Program-made: the position numbers and the translations under genes
DNA from: Flavobacterium pectinovorum
Lineage (GTDB): Bacteria; Bacteroidota; Bacteroidia; Flavobacteriales; Flavobacteriaceae
NCBI RefSeq assembly: GCF_006438875.1
Contig: NZ_RCZH01000003.1
Location: 310,937-374,936 of the forward strand
DNA length: 64,000 nt
Direction of reading: 5' to 3'
Notes under the pieces: model-generated
The model's input: only the letters and a program-made list of their open reading frames with translations
Told to the model about the DNA's origin: nothing
The model's database searches: none
Shown: positions 1-8,783 of the stretch, piece by piece
Layout: the number at the start of each line of letters is the position of its first letter
Numbering within the stretch: the first letter of the stretch is position 1

Positions 1-504
1 GTGCATATTTGTGTTTACAATAATCTGATTGCTTATTACCGAATTTGGAATTATGATTCGGTTATTTTCAGCATCTTTCAAAACAACTTGCCTTAAGTTG
101 ATATCTTCTACGGTTCCTATAAAATTATTGATGGTGATTTTATCATTGATACGAAAAGGTTTAAAAATGACGAGAAAAATTCCGCTTACGATATTGCTCA
201 AAGCTTGTTGAGAAGCTAAACCTGCTACTAACGAAATCACTCCGGCACCAGCTAAAAATGAATGCCCGATAATTTTGAATTCCGGAATTTGTATTAACGC
301 AAAGGCAAAACCTAAAATGTAAATTACTGTTATAACTAAATGTTTTAGAAACCTAAATCCTGTTGCATCATATTCTTTATCGGTTAATTTTCGATACAAA
401 AAATAACGAAGCACTTTGTCTGTAACTGCGCCCAGAACGATTGTTACGAGTGCGATTATGGCGATAATGATAGCTATTCTAAAGTCTTTTAAGTAATCGA
501 TCAT
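1..504 (-). CDS. MscS-family mechanosensitive channel, N-terminal part (runs off left edge)
   Basis: The reading frame starts at the ATG complementary to 502-504 and is open to the window edge, so only about 168 N-terminal residues are visible. Two or three hydrophobic segments come first (IAIIIAIIALVTIVLGAV, then LVITVIYILGFAFAL). They are followed by the pore helix GAGVISLVAGLASQQALSNI and the beta-domain start IFLVIFKPFRINDKITI, which is the standard MscS arrangement of a Gly/Ala-rich pore helix then a hydrophilic beta domain. Such channels sit in the inner membrane and release solutes on hypo-osmotic shock. The C-terminus is missing, so the MscS subfamily cannot be given. Confidence 0.85.
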   Translation of the reverse strand, partial: MIDYLKDFRIAIIIAIIALVTIVLGAVTDKVLRYFLYRKLTDKEYDATGFRFLKHLVITVIYILGFAFALIQIPEFKIIGHSFLAGAGVISLVAGLASQQALSNIVSGIFLVIFKPFRINDKITINNFIGTVEDINLRQVVLKDAENNRIIIPNSVISNQIIVNTNMH

Positions 505-592
505 AAGTTTTGAATTTTAAAAAATCCAAAAAACATATATTTAAATTATAGTTTTTTGGATTTCATAAAGTTAAGAAAAATGAAGTTTGTTT

Positions 593-1030
593 TTATAGTC
601 CAACAAAATCATCACTTTTTGGGAATATGCTTAAAGCTTCAATAGCAATTTCTGGTGTTGGAGAGGCTAATTTGCGTAATTTGGTATCCATCCATGCGCC
701 ATCAACGGTAATTACTGCACAAAGTGTATCGTCTTCTCTTCTAAATTCGTGAATGATTGACCAGCGCGAAGCATCGGGTTTCATTTTTGAAGTTTTGGTA
801 TGAAGGAAAATTTTGTCTGAAAGTTTTAGTTCTTTTCTAAAGATGCATTCTTCTCTAAATAAAACAGGTCCAAAACCTTGTGTTTGCATCACTTTTAATG
901 TCAAGCCAAGTTCTTCGAGGATTTCGATACGATGTTGCGCACCAAAATCATAATAAGCACTATGACGAACGTGAAAATTTGGGTCAAGATCTGACCAGCG
1001 AAAAGAAATTTCTTTAATAAATGAAGCCAT
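593..1030 (-). CDS. Acyl-CoA thioesterase, 4HBT/hotdog family
   Basis: A 145-residue protein of typical length for a single hotdog-fold thioesterase. The N-terminus FRWSDLDPNFHVRHSAYYDF matches the 4-hydroxybenzoyl-CoA thioesterase pattern, with an Asp followed by an 'N-x-H-V-x-x-x-x-Y' stretch where the catalytic residue lies. The later segment IFRKELKLSDKIFLHTKTSK fits the central hotdog helix and strand. It is expected to hydrolyse a cytosolic acyl-CoA; the substrate cannot be read from sequence. It stands alone, with about 90 bp to the upstream gene's end, and no partner suggests a pathway. Confidence 0.8.
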   Translation of the reverse strand: MASFIKEISFRWSDLDPNFHVRHSAYYDFGAQHRIEILEELGLTLKVMQTQGFGPVLFREECIFRKELKLSDKIFLHTKTSKMKPDASRWSIIHEFRREDDTLCAVITVDGAWMDTKLRKLASPTPEIAIEALSIFPKSDDFVGL

Positions 1031-1102
1031 TTTTTTTATTTTTTATAAAAACCGAAATTACGAATAAAAATATAAAAGCGGCTTTTTTAAAAAGTTAAAG
1101 TC

Positions 1103-1693
1103 TTAGTAATATTCATTTTTAAACGGTGAAAAGTCCTGTAATTTTGGCAAGGGTTTAATCATGATTTTTTGCTTGCTATTTGTTTTAGGAAAATCATCTT
1201 CGCCATAAGGTTCTGTAGTTTTAATGCGAATTCCGGTGGAGAGATTAAAATCGATTGTACCCATTGTTCCTTGTCCGTCAGAATACACCTGGGAGAAACC
1301 TATAAGTTCAAAGTTTCCATTTTGATATCTGAATTTATGTTCAAAATTCCCACGAATAAGTTCATTCTGAATGCTTAAAATCCCTTTGACTATATCAATT
1401 TTATAAAAAGAGTTACCGTTATAATAACCATTTCTTCCGTCTGGATATTGCGCATCAATTGCTTGGGTTGTTGATACAACTTTTTTGAAATTACCATTGG
1501 CTTCAGCAAAATAAATTTCGAGTTTATAAGGCGCAGTTTCGCTTATGCTATCTTGTAAAACTTGAACATAATCAATTAAACCATCTTTGTTTAGATCGCC
1601 TTTTACTTTTGTGATTGTTTTATTGAAGTTGTTATTTTGAGCAAAAAGAATTGCTGAAAATAACAGAAAAAATAGCGTGATAAATTTAGTCAT
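1103..1693 (-). CDS. Secreted protein with one EF-hand-like/FG-GAP-like repeat, function unknown
   Basis: A 196-residue protein with a clear Sec signal peptide (MTKFITLFFLLFSAILFAQ, cleavage around residue 19). Directly after it comes GDLNKDGLIDYVQVLQD, a DxNxDGxxD calcium-binding-type loop like those in dockerin and FG-GAP/VCBS proteins. The rest is beta-rich and contains DINFNLS-like and FRYQNGNFELIGF segments found in periplasmic proteins of this group. No catalytic motif was recognised. Its start lies just beside the palindromic intergenic element at 1732-1923. Confidence 0.6.
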   Translation of the reverse strand: MTKFITLFFLLFSAILFAQNNNFNKTITKVKGDLNKDGLIDYVQVLQDSISETAPYKLEIYFAEANGNFKKVVSTTQAIDAQYPDGRNGYYNGNSFYKIDIVKGILSIQNELIRGNFEHKFRYQNGNFELIGFSQVYSDGQGTMGTIDFNLSTGIRIKTTEPYGEDDFPKTNSKQKIMIKPLPKLQDFSPFKNEYY

Positions 1694-1731
1694 TAAGGTT
1701 TTTTTTTGATAATTGCAGGTTTGTCAAATTT

Positions 1732-1923
1732 GTTCCATCGGAACACTTCATCGGTAGAGAAAAAATGCATCGTGAGAAATATCGTCCCATTGGGACGTTT
1801 GAAAAATTGTATATGTAATCTGGATATGTTTTTATCATTATTATTTGTAAAATCAAACGTTTCTACGGAACGAAAAAAATGCCATATTTTATTGGGGCTA
1901 CCGATGAGATGTTCTGATGGAAC
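1732..1923. repeat. Intergenic palindrome-rich repeat element (Bacteroidota type)
   Basis: This stretch carries four short perfect or near-perfect palindromes: GTTCCATCGGAAC at 1732-1744, CGTCCCATTGGGACG at 1783-1797, CGTTTCTACGGAACG at 1858-1872 and GTTCTGATGGAAC at 1911-1923. Outside pairs also match: CATCGGTAG (about 1749) is the inverse of CTACCGATG (about 1898), so the whole block is a long imperfect inverted repeat. Open frames that cross it on both strands (about 80 and 110 codons) have no family features and are rejected as genes. Elements of this look are abundant between genes in flavobacteria and cytophagas; that point is from memory. Confidence 0.6.
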
Positions 1924-1969
1924 AAAAAACAAATATAAATATGTCTTACATAACGACAGTGAAATTTAT

Positions 1970-3205
1970 TTATTTTCTAATAATCAAATTAATGTTTTTG
2001 ATTATTGTGGCTTTGTCAGCCGGAGAATTGGTAATCTGTAATGCTTTTTCGAAATTTTCTATAGCTTTTTTATTGTCGATATCCGTGTAAAGATTTCCTA
2101 ATAAGGAGTAGTAAAAAGGATTGTTAGTCAGGTTTAGTTTTTCGGCTTCGATTATGGCTTCTTTCTTACCGTTGGTTTTGGCAAGGGCAAAAGTTCGGTT
2201 TAAAGCTGCGATAGGCGAATATTCTAAAATAAGCAAACGATTGTAAAGCTGTAGTATGTTTTGCCATTTTTCAGGCGTGTCTTCTTTTTGTGTGTGCCAG
2301 TAGGCGATACCGGCTTCAAGATGGTATTTTGAAAGGTTGTTTCCCGTAGATGCTTTAACTAAATAAAGCTGTCCTTTTTCGATTAATTCCTGATTCCAAA
2401 GTGTTTCGTCCTGATCCTGATACAAAATTGTTTCTCCATTTTCATTGATTCTGGCATCAAATCTTGAACTGTGAAAACACATTAGAGAAAGTAAAGCATT
2501 TACTGCAGGCAAATTTGTTGTTGGATTTTCGATCAATAAAAAGGTCAATCGCATGGCTTCTGCACAAAGATCTTTTCGAAGAATAGTATTTTGTGATGTC
2601 GAATAATAACCTTCAGAAAACAATAAATATAATGTTGTTAAAACGGTTTCTAATCTATTGTTGATTTCAGAAATTGTTGGCTGCTCAATTTTGATATTGG
2701 CTTCTTTGAGTTTTTCTTTGGCTCGATTGATTCTTTTGTAAATGACTTCTTTATTGGTTAAGAATCCGTCGGCAATTTCCTGAATTCCAAATCCGCAGAG
2801 TAAATTTAGAGCTAATGCAATTTGCGCTTCGGTTGAATTTGCAGGGTTGCAAACTGTAAATATCATGGCCAATTGACTGTCATTTATGTTTTTAACAGAC
2901 AAATCAATTTCAATTTCTTCGGATTTATTTGCGGTATGTTTTATTTCGACGGAAAGTTTCTGCTCAAAAACGGAATTCCGTTTGAGGTAATTTTTGGTTT
3001 TGTTTTTGGCAACAGTATAAAGCCATGCGGTTGGATTTTCAGGGATTCCTTTTACGCTCCATAATTCGGTTGCGGCGAGAAATGTGTCGTTTGTAATGTC
3101 TTCGGCAATTTCGATATTATCGATTCCAAATAAATAACAGAGTACCGAAACTATTTTTCGGTACTCTGTTCTGAATAAATGTGGTAAAAGCTGACTTTCT
3201 TCCAT
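1970..3205 (-). CDS. ECF sigma factor with C-terminal TPR-like extension (ECF42-like)
   Basis: About 411 residues from the ATG at 3205. An upstream in-frame ATG at 3232 lies inside an intergenic repeat, so the inner start (MEESQLLPHLFRTEYRKIV) is preferred. Sigma-70 region 2 is near residues 10-60 (YRKIVSVLCYLFGIDNIEIAEDITNDTF), and region 4 is near 125-170 (FGIQEIADGFLTNKEVIYKRINRAKEKL). A long helical C-terminal half follows (RLETVLTTLYLLFSEGYY, TFALAKTNGKKEAIIEAEKL) that resembles TPR units. That architecture, beside a YciI/DGPF gene, is the hallmark of ECF42 sigma factors, which work without a classical anti-sigma and use the extension for activity. The next genes (YciI, carboxymuconolactone decarboxylase) are probably targets or partners. 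Confidence 0.85.
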   Translation of the reverse strand: MEESQLLPHLFRTEYRKIVSVLCYLFGIDNIEIAEDITNDTFLAATELWSVKGIPENPTAWLYTVAKNKTKNYLKRNSVFEQKLSVEIKHTANKSEEIEIDLSVKNINDSQLAMIFTVCNPANSTEAQIALALNLLCGFGIQEIADGFLTNKEVIYKRINRAKEKLKEANIKIEQPTISEINNRLETVLTTLYLLFSEGYYSTSQNTILRKDLCAEAMRLTFLLIENPTTNLPAVNALLSLMCFHSSRFDARINENGETILYQDQDETLWNQELIEKGQLYLVKASTGNNLSKYHLEAGIAYWHTQKEDTPEKWQNILQLYNRLLILEYSPIAALNRTFALAKTNGKKEAIIEAEKLNLTNNPFYYSLLGNLYTDIDNKKAIENFEKALQITNSPADKATIIKNINLIIRK

Positions 3206-3212
3206 AGAATTG

Positions 3213-3407
3213 TTTTTTGCCACGAATTTCACGAATTTTCACTAATTCTATTTGCTATTTTTTTGCTACAGATTAAAGAGATTTTCTGGATTATTGCTTG
3301 TGTAAAATTATTGCTGCAATTTCGTGCTATTGCAAATAAACAATGGTATTACAGTAATTTACCATATTTTTAATTCGTGTAAATTAGTGAAATTTGTGGC
3401 GAAAAAA
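3213..3407. repeat. Inverted-repeat intergenic element
   Basis: The left arm (3213-3246) reads GCCACGAATTTCACGAATT and the right arm (3372-3407) reads AATTAGTGAAATTTGTGGC, which are near reverse complements over about 34 bases. The arms enclose about 125 bp without a gene. It is a dispersed-type intergenic repeat, and it supplies the doubtful first codons of the longer form of the sigma-factor gene. Confidence 0.55.
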
Positions 3408-3453
3408 AGCAGTAAATAATTCTATGTATTAGAATTAAAGCAATATTTAGAAA

Positions 3454-3804
3454 TTAGTATGTTCCGGTAACGGCCATACGTATTTCAACATTTCCGCCCT
3501 GATCTAATATCGGGCATCCGTTTGCAATTGCAACAGCTTCGTCGTAATCTGTGGCTTTTATCATGATTAATCCACCAATTGCTTCTTTGATTTCAGCATA
3601 AGGTCCGTTGATTACGCTTTTGTTTGTAGTTACAATTTTTCCTTCTCCATCCCAACGTTGCAAAGGTTTTGCCAGTTTGTCCTGAGCAGCGATTCCGCCC
3701 AGCCAATCTTGCCATAATTTTAATGAATCCTGTAATTCCTGAGGTGAAGGCTGTGTTTCTTTTGTGATATAATCTCTGCGAAATATTAATACAAATTCGT
3801 TCAT
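3454..3804 (-). CDS. YciI-like (DGPF/PhnB-type) protein
   Basis: A 116-residue protein with the YCII/DGPF-domain features: MNEFVLIFRRD start, a middle GKIVTTNKSVINGPYAEIKEAIGG containing the DGPF-equivalent NGPYAE, and a terminal CPILDQGGNVEIRMA. In this family the usual 'P-x-L..G-x-IEVRPV' ending is matched by ILDQGGNVEIRMAV. It is the standard genomic partner of ECF42 sigma factors and probably lies in the same regulon. Its biochemical role is not established; the fold is a small ferredoxin-like dimer. Confidence 0.85.
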   Translation of the reverse strand: MNEFVLIFRRDYITKETQPSPQELQDSLKLWQDWLGGIAAQDKLAKPLQRWDGEGKIVTTNKSVINGPYAEIKEAIGGLIMIKATDYDEAVAIANGCPILDQGGNVEIRMAVTGTY

Positions 3805-3841
3805 AATGCTATTTTTTTAATGTTATAATTTTCGTTTTTAA

Positions 3842-4294
3842 TTAACCAAATAACCCAACTTTGTAAGTTCCGGGTTCGTTTGGAAAAGCAAGATTAATAC
3901 GGTTCCAGGTATTAATGTTTGTGATTGCTAAAGTTAAATCAATTAATTCTTGTTCTGAAAATTCTTTTGCTGTTTCGTTGTAAACTGCGTCTGTAACGTC
4001 ACACGCTGTTAAAGCTTCTGCCCATGCAAATGCAGCTCTTTCGCGGTTGCTGTAGTAGGAAGTTTCTCTCCAGGCACTTAATCCGTATAAACGTTGTTCC
4101 GTTTCGCCTTTGTGTCTTGCATCTTTATAATGCATGTCTAAACAATAGGCACATTTGTTGATTTGTGAAACTCTAAAAAGAACCAATTCGATAAGAGATT
4201 GCTCTAGTGGAGATTTTTTTAAATATCCTCCAACTGGGTAAAGTGTTTTTATTGCTTCTTGTCCTTTTACGTGAATGTTAATTCGATTTTCCAT
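3842..4294 (-). CDS. Carboxymuconolactone decarboxylase / AhpD-like peroxidase family protein
   Basis: A 150-residue all-helical protein with the AhpD-type redox motif CAYCLDMHYKDAR near residue 50, i.e. the CxxC...H arrangement used for peroxide or disulfide chemistry. The N-terminus QEAIKTLYPVGGYLKKSPLEQSLIELV and the C-terminal WNRINLAFPNEPG are typical of the single-domain flavobacterial members. It is cytosolic, lies 37 bp upstream of the YciI gene on the same strand, and probably belongs with the ECF42-type sigma factor as an oxidative-stress function. Confidence 0.85.
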   Translation of the reverse strand: MENRINIHVKGQEAIKTLYPVGGYLKKSPLEQSLIELVLFRVSQINKCAYCLDMHYKDARHKGETEQRLYGLSAWRETSYYSNRERAAFAWAEALTACDVTDAVYNETAKEFSEQELIDLTLAITNINTWNRINLAFPNEPGTYKVGLFG

Positions 4295-4501
4295 TTTGTT
4301 TAAATTTAATGTTTATAAATGTTGTTATAATGGAATAACAATCGAAGTTTCAGAATTGGACAAAATGTTTTACTTTTTTTGAAATTATTTTAGCTTTTAT
4401 TTTAAAAAACTTGTAAAGCCTTGTAAATGTTGGAGTTTTTTGAAATTATTTTTTTATAAAGTTAATGTCCAATAAAATAAATGGACAATAGAAATGATTC
4501 T

Positions 4502-5770
4502 TTATTCCGGTTTTGGATCGTTTATACCTGTTTTTTTGACAATCCACGGAAGTGTAAGTCCTTGTCCCACGATTGTTATTAGTACAACCATAACCGAAAT
4601 AAAGAGTATAGCGTTTCGTTGCGGAAAAGGCGTTCCGTCCGGAAGTAGTTTTGGCAAACCTAAAGCGATGGCTAGAGAAACAATACCACGCATTCCTGAC
4701 CAACTTATAATAAGACTGTTTTTAGTGTCTAATAAAGCGTGTTCACTAACTTTTCGTTTTTTGGTATTTGTGCTGAGAAAATTTTTCTGCAGATTTGATT
4801 TTTGAAAAAAGATTCTGACCATTCTCGTTAGTAATGCAACTATCGTGATAATAAATGCATAGCCAATATAAGGCAAGATCATATGGTCATCAATATCTTT
4901 GAGGATGTATCTGAAATTGAGTCCGATTAGGATAAAGATTAATCCGTTTAGGATAAAAATAATGACGTCCCAAAGGTTTTTTGAATTGTTTTTTAAGCTT
5001 TCGGGAAAGATTTTTTTACTGAAACGTGAAATAGATAATCCTAAAAACACAACTGCAATTACTCCTGAAACATGCAAATGTTCTGCTATTAAATAGGTTA
5101 CAAATGGCATTAATAACATAAAACTAACAGTTACGTTTATGTTTTTACGGACTTTTGTAAGGATAAAAGCTAAGATTTTTGCCATTAGAAAGCCTACTAA
5201 AAATCCGCCTCCTAATAAGAGTACAAATTGTAGTGTTGCTTTCCAGATTATAAAGGCTGAACCCATTGCAGTTGCAACGGCAAAACGATAAGCAACTAAT
5301 GCTGAGGCATCATTAATGAGGCTTTCTCCTTCGAGTATGGTAATCGTTTTTTCGGGTATTCCGAGGCCCTTTGTGACGCTTACTGCAGCAACTGCGTCTG
5401 TAGCAGAAAGTATGGCACCAAGTGTAAAGGATAAGGACCAGGTCATACCGGGAATCATATAATGTGACACTACAGCAATCCAGAATGTGGTCAGGAAGAC
5501 AAGTGGTATTGCTAACGTGCTTATTGTACTAAGATTGGTTTTGAAGTGTTTGTGCGAAATATTGAACGAGGCATCATATAATAATGGAGGCAGGAAAATC
5601 AGGAAGATGATTTCGGGATTAATTTCTATTTCGGTCATTGTGGGAATAAAACCAATTGCGATTCCAACAATTACAAGGAGAATTGGATAAGGTAATTTGG
5701 CTTTATCTGCAAAAGCAGAAAGTCCGATCACGATGGCGAGTATAAAAATAATGATGCTGTAGTTTTCCAT
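4502..5770 (-). CDS. Na+/H+ antiporter, CPA1 family
   Basis: A 422-residue membrane protein with about 11-12 hydrophobic helices from residue 5 on. The typical CPA1 core is present: LPPLLYDASFNISHKHF (inhibitor/TM4 region), LGAILSATDAVAAVSVTKGLGIP (ATDxVA, ion-site Asp) and LEGESLINDASALVAYRFAV (ESLxNDA, the ND ion-binding pair). WSGMRGIVSLAIALGLP near residue 365 is the GxRG motif. No cytosolic RCK or C-terminal regulatory domain follows, so this is a short-form exchanger. It is transcribed away from dnaK. Confidence 0.9.
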   Translation of the reverse strand: MENYSIIIFILAIVIGLSAFADKAKLPYPILLVIVGIAIGFIPTMTEIEINPEIIFLIFLPPLLYDASFNISHKHFKTNLSTISTLAIPLVFLTTFWIAVVSHYMIPGMTWSLSFTLGAILSATDAVAAVSVTKGLGIPEKTITILEGESLINDASALVAYRFAVATAMGSAFIIWKATLQFVLLLGGGFLVGFLMAKILAFILTKVRKNINVTVSFMLLMPFVTYLIAEHLHVSGVIAVVFLGLSISRFSKKIFPESLKNNSKNLWDVIIFILNGLIFILIGLNFRYILKDIDDHMILPYIGYAFIITIVALLTRMVRIFFQKSNLQKNFLSTNTKKRKVSEHALLDTKNSLIISWSGMRGIVSLAIALGLPKLLPDGTPFPQRNAILFISVMVVLITIVGQGLTLPWIVKKTGINDPKPE

Positions 5771-5870
5771 TAAAATAAAATTTGAAGTAGCTAATATAGC
5801 TATTTAGGGTTTTAGTTGAAAGCATTGAGAGACATTAAACTGTCAAATTAGGATGATTTTCTGATGGAAA

Positions 5871-5965
5871 CAATTGCCCTAGCCCTGATAGGAACGGCAT
5901 CCTTTTGTGGTGGGGTTCACCACAAAAGATATAGTGAAGAGCAGGAAAAAGCTCCTGATAATGAC
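5871..5965 (+). ncRNA. Candidate structured RNA upstream of dnaK (possibly flavo-1-like)
   Basis: The 370-bp gap between the antiporter and dnaK holds a conserved-looking core CCCTAGCCCTGATAGG followed by a strong hairpin. Its arms CTTTTGTGGTG (5902-5912) and CACCACAAAAG (5918-5928) pair perfectly over 11 bp with a GGGTT loop, then come purine-rich AGTGAAGAGCAGG and AGCTCC. The layout (CCTAGCCC, then GGCATCC, then a variable G/C hairpin) recalls a widespread flavobacterial element that I associate with the Rfam 'flavo-1' motif, but that name is from memory and unverified. The strand is inferred from the purine-rich right side; a covariance search would decide. Confidence 0.4.
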
Positions 5966-6073
5966 ACGTAACGTACTGATATGCCACAGATGTCAGGTTT
6001 TAAAAATGTCATGTTGTCAGATTGTTTTTAGAGTCTCGACATGAAAACTGACAATTTACTTTGGTTTTTTATA

Positions 6074-6090
6074 TTGGCACAAAGATTGAC
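6074..6090 (+). promoter_or_regulatory. Possible sigma-54-like (-24/-12) promoter of dnaK
   Basis: TTGGCACAAAGATTGAC closely resembles the sigma-54 consensus TGGCAC-N5-TTGC. The -24 GG is present with the correct 10-nt spacing to the -12 position, but the -12 dinucleotide is GA rather than GC. A start of transcription near 6100 would leave a 40-nt leader before the dnaK ATG. No good TAnnTTTG box was seen closer to the gene. Treat as a hypothesis. Confidence 0.35.
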
Positions 6091-6140
6091 TTATGCCACC
6101 TGAGTTATAAAATGTATATCAAAAATTAAATATATAAAAA

Positions 6141-8024
6141 ATGGGTAAAATAATCGGAATTGATTTAGGGACGACGAACTCTTGTGTTTCTGTAATGGAA
6201 GGTAACGAAGCAGTTGTTATTCCTAATGCAGAAGGAAAAAGAACAACACCATCTATCATCGCTTTTGTTGAAGGTGGAGAAATTAAAGTGGGTGATCCTG
6301 CAAAAAGACAAGCGGTAACGAATCCTACTAAAACGATTGCTTCTATTAAACGTTTTATGGGACACACTTTTGCTGAGACTACAAACGAAGCAAAAAGAGT
6401 ATCTTACAAAGTAGTAAAAGGTGACAACAATACGCCACGTGTGGATATTGATGGTCGTTTATATACTGCTCAGGAATTGTCAGCAATGACTCTTCAAAAA
6501 ATGAAAAAAACTGCTGAAGACTATTTAGGTCAAACTGTAACTGAAGCGGTTATTACTGTTCCTGCTTACTTTAACGATGCACAACGTCAAGCTACTAAAG
6601 AAGCTGGAGAAATTGCTGGTCTTAAAGTTATGCGTATCATCAATGAGCCAACTGCTGCGGCACTTGCTTACGGATTAGATAAAAAAGGAACTGATCAAAA
6701 AATTGCTGTTTACGATTTAGGTGGAGGTACTTTTGATATCTCTGTTCTTGAATTAGGAGACGGTGTATTTGAAGTATTGTCTACAAACGGTGATACTCAC
6801 TTAGGTGGAGATGATTTTGACCACGAAATTATTGACTGGTTAGCTAATGAATTTTTAGCTGAAGAAGGTATTGATTTACGTCTTGATCCAATGTCATTGC
6901 AACGTTTGAAAGAAGCTGCAGAGAAAGCAAAAATTGAATTATCATCTTCTGCTGAAACTGAAATCAACTTACCTTACGTAACTGCTACAGCTTCAGGACC
7001 AAAACACTTAGTAAAAAAATTATCAAGAGCTCAATTTGAAAAATTAACTGACTCTTTAGTAAAACGTTCTATGGAGCCAGTTGCTAAAGCATTAAAAGAT
7101 GCAGGTTTATCTGTTTCTGATATTGACGAAGTTATTCTTGTTGGAGGTTCTACTCGTATGCCAAGAATTGCTGACGAAGTGGAGAAATTCTTTGGTAAAA
7201 AAGCATCTAAAGGAGTTAATCCTGATGAGGTTGTTGCTATTGGAGCAGCTATTCAAGGTGGAGTTTTATCTGGAGATGTAAAAGATGTATTGTTACTTGA
7301 CGTTACACCTTTATCTTTAGGTATCGAAACTATGGGTGGTGTTATGACTATCTTAATTGAGGCTAACACAACTATTCCAACTAAAAAATCTCAAGTATTC
7401 TCTACTGCTTCTGATTCTCAACCATCTGTTGAGCTTCACGTATTACAAGGAGCTAGAGCAATGGCTGTTGATAACAAAACTATCGGTCGTTTCCACTTAG
7501 ATGGTATTCCACCAGCACCAAGAGGAGTTCCTCAAATTGAAGTTGCTTTTGATATTGATGCTAATGGTATCATCAAAGTAACTGCTACTGATAAAGGAAC
7601 TGGTAAATCTCACGATATTCGTATCGAAGCTTCTTCTGGATTAACATCTGAAGAAATCGAAAAAATGAAACAAGATGCTGAAGCTAATGCTGAATCTGAC
7701 AAAATCGCAAGAGAAAGAGCTGAGAAATTAAACGAAGCAGACGGTATGATCTTCCAAACTGAATCTCAATTGAAAGAGTTAGGAAGCAAATTAGCTGACG
7801 ATCATAAAGTTGCTGTTGAGTACGCTTTAACTGAGTTGAGAATGGCTTACCAATCTCAAGACATTCCAGCTATTCAAACTGCTCTTGACAACATCAATGC
7901 AGCTTGGAAAACAGCTACAGAAGCTATGTATGCTCAAGGTGAACAAGGTCAACAAGCAGCTCCACAACAAGAGCAATCGCAAGGTGACAATGTTGAAGAC
8001 GTTGAATTCGAAGAAGTCAAATAA
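6141..8024 (+). CDS. dnaK: Molecular chaperone DnaK (Hsp70)
   Basis: A 627-residue full-length Hsp70. The ATPase domain starts [20 protein letters not shown] and includes the phosphate loop [18 protein letters not shown] and the adenosine motif [12 protein letters not shown]. The interdomain linker [14 protein letters not shown] is near residue 385, followed by the beta substrate-binding domain and a helical lid. The C-terminus ends in EDVEFEEVK, the EEVK-type tail of cytosolic DnaK. No dnaJ or grpE is adjacent. A structured RNA candidate and a sigma-54-like promoter lie upstream and a strong terminator lies directly downstream, so it is probably transcribed alone. Confidence 0.98.
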   Translation: MGKIIGIDLGTTNSCVSVMEGNEAVVIPNAEGKRTTPSIIAFVEGGEIKVGDPAKRQAVTNPTKTIASIKRFMGHTFAETTNEAKRVSYKVVKGDNNTPRVDIDGRLYTAQELSAMTLQKMKKTAEDYLGQTVTEAVITVPAYFNDAQRQATKEAGEIAGLKVMRIINEPTAAALAYGLDKKGTDQKIAVYDLGGGTFDISVLELGDGVFEVLSTNGDTHLGGDDFDHEIIDWLANEFLAEEGIDLRLDPMSLQRLKEAAEKAKIELSSSAETEINLPYVTATASGPKHLVKKLSRAQFEKLTDSLVKRSMEPVAKALKDAGLSVSDIDEVILVGGSTRMPRIADEVEKFFGKKASKGVNPDEVVAIGAAIQGGVLSGDVKDVLLLDVTPLSLGIETMGGVMTILIEANTTIPTKKSQVFSTASDSQPSVELHVLQGARAMAVDNKTIGRFHLDGIPPAPRGVPQIEVAFDIDANGIIKVTATDKGTGKSHDIRIEASSGLTSEEIEKMKQDAEANAESDKIARERAEKLNEADGMIFQTESQLKELGSKLADDHKVAVEYALTELRMAYQSQDIPAIQTALDNINAAWKTATEAMYAQGEQGQQAAPQQEQSQGDNVEDVEFEEVK

Positions 8025-8056
8025 TTACTGATTAATATCAGTTAACAATAAGTACT

Positions 8057-8095
8057 AAACCGCTGTAAACGAAATGTTTACAGCGGTTTTTCTTT
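8057..8095 (+). terminator. Rho-independent terminator of dnaK
   Basis: AAACCGCTGTAAAC (8057-8070) pairs perfectly with GTTTACAGCGGTTT (8076-8089) around a GAAAT loop and runs into TTTTCTTTTTT. Confidence 0.9.
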
Positions 8096-8228
8096 TTTAG
8101 TCTTTTTTGTTTCTGCTGTTTTTTAATCATTTTTTGCCATATATTTGTACCATATTTGTACCGGCACTTAAAAGGCGATAATGTGGCACTTATGTATACT
8201 TATGGCACTTAAATTGGGGATAAAGGCG

Positions 8229-8783
8229 ATGAAAAGAATAAATAAACAATGTCTTGTCTGTGGGGAAGTGTTTCTGCCCAAGACCGTAACTTCTGTCTAC
8301 TGCTCACAAAAATGCAGTAAAAAAGCATACAAGCAGAAGATGAAGCAGCTTAAAAATGAAGCAGAAATCAAAGCGATGATAGAGAAAATACCGCAGGACA
8401 GGGCATTTCTTTCCGTCTCTGAGGCTGGCATGCTTTTTGGCATTGCCAAAAGAACCCTCTATAGGCTTGTCGGCCAGGGAAAAGTTCCGTCAGTTAATCT
8501 TGGAACCCGCCTTGTAAGGATAGACCGCACCGTCATGGAAGGGATGTTCGGCCCTGAGCGCAGCCTGCCGCAGGCTGAGAGTATACCGAAGAAAAAATTA
8601 TACAGCCTTGAAAAAGAAGACTGCTATTCCATCGGTGAAATAGCTCAGAGATTTCAGATATCAGAAGGTTCTGTCTACAGCCATATCAGGAAATATTCAA
8701 TCCCAACCAGACAGATCGGAAAGCATGTATATGCCCCCAAAACGGAAATTGATAATTTGTATAACGGAAATGATTTTATATGA
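8229..8783 (+). CDS. Excisionase-like DNA-binding protein with zinc-ribbon and two HTH domains
   Basis: About 184 residues from the ATG at 8229. An in-frame ATG at 8181 exists, but its first 16 codons cross a repeat-like 'GGCACTTA' stretch and look non-coding. The N-terminus has a CLVCG-x12-YCSQKC zinc-binding motif. Two MerR/excisionase-type helix-turn-helix units follow: LSVSEAGMLFGIAKRTLYRLVGQGKVP and YSIGEIAQRFQISEGSVYSHIRKYSIP. The stop overlaps the integrase start (ATGA at 8780-8783), so the two are translationally coupled. Likely role: recombination directionality factor and/or regulator of the integrase. Base composition is visibly more GC-rich than dnaK, consistent with transfer. Confidence 0.75.
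   Translation: MKRINKQCLVCGEVFLPKTVTSVYCSQKCSKKAYKQKMKQLKNEAEIKAMIEKIPQDRAFLSVSEAGMLFGIAKRTLYRLVGQGKVPSVNLGTRLVRIDRTVMEGMFGPERSLPQAESIPKKKLYSLEKEDCYSIGEIAQRFQISEGSVYSHIRKYSIPTRQIGKHVYAPKTEIDNLYNGNDFI

Noticed and set aside
1693..2041. Open frames of about 80 (minus) and 111 (plus) codons
   Set aside because: Both run through the palindromic intergenic element and have no family features or start signals; the plus frame overlaps the sigma-factor end.
4446..4805. Frames over the antiporter 3' end on both strands
   Set aside because: They are off-frame readings of the well-supported CPA1 antiporter gene.
8102..8228. Short direct repeats TTTGTACC and GGCACTTA as an attachment site
   Set aside because: Plausible, but no matching right-hand copy was found in the window, so no att site is annotated.
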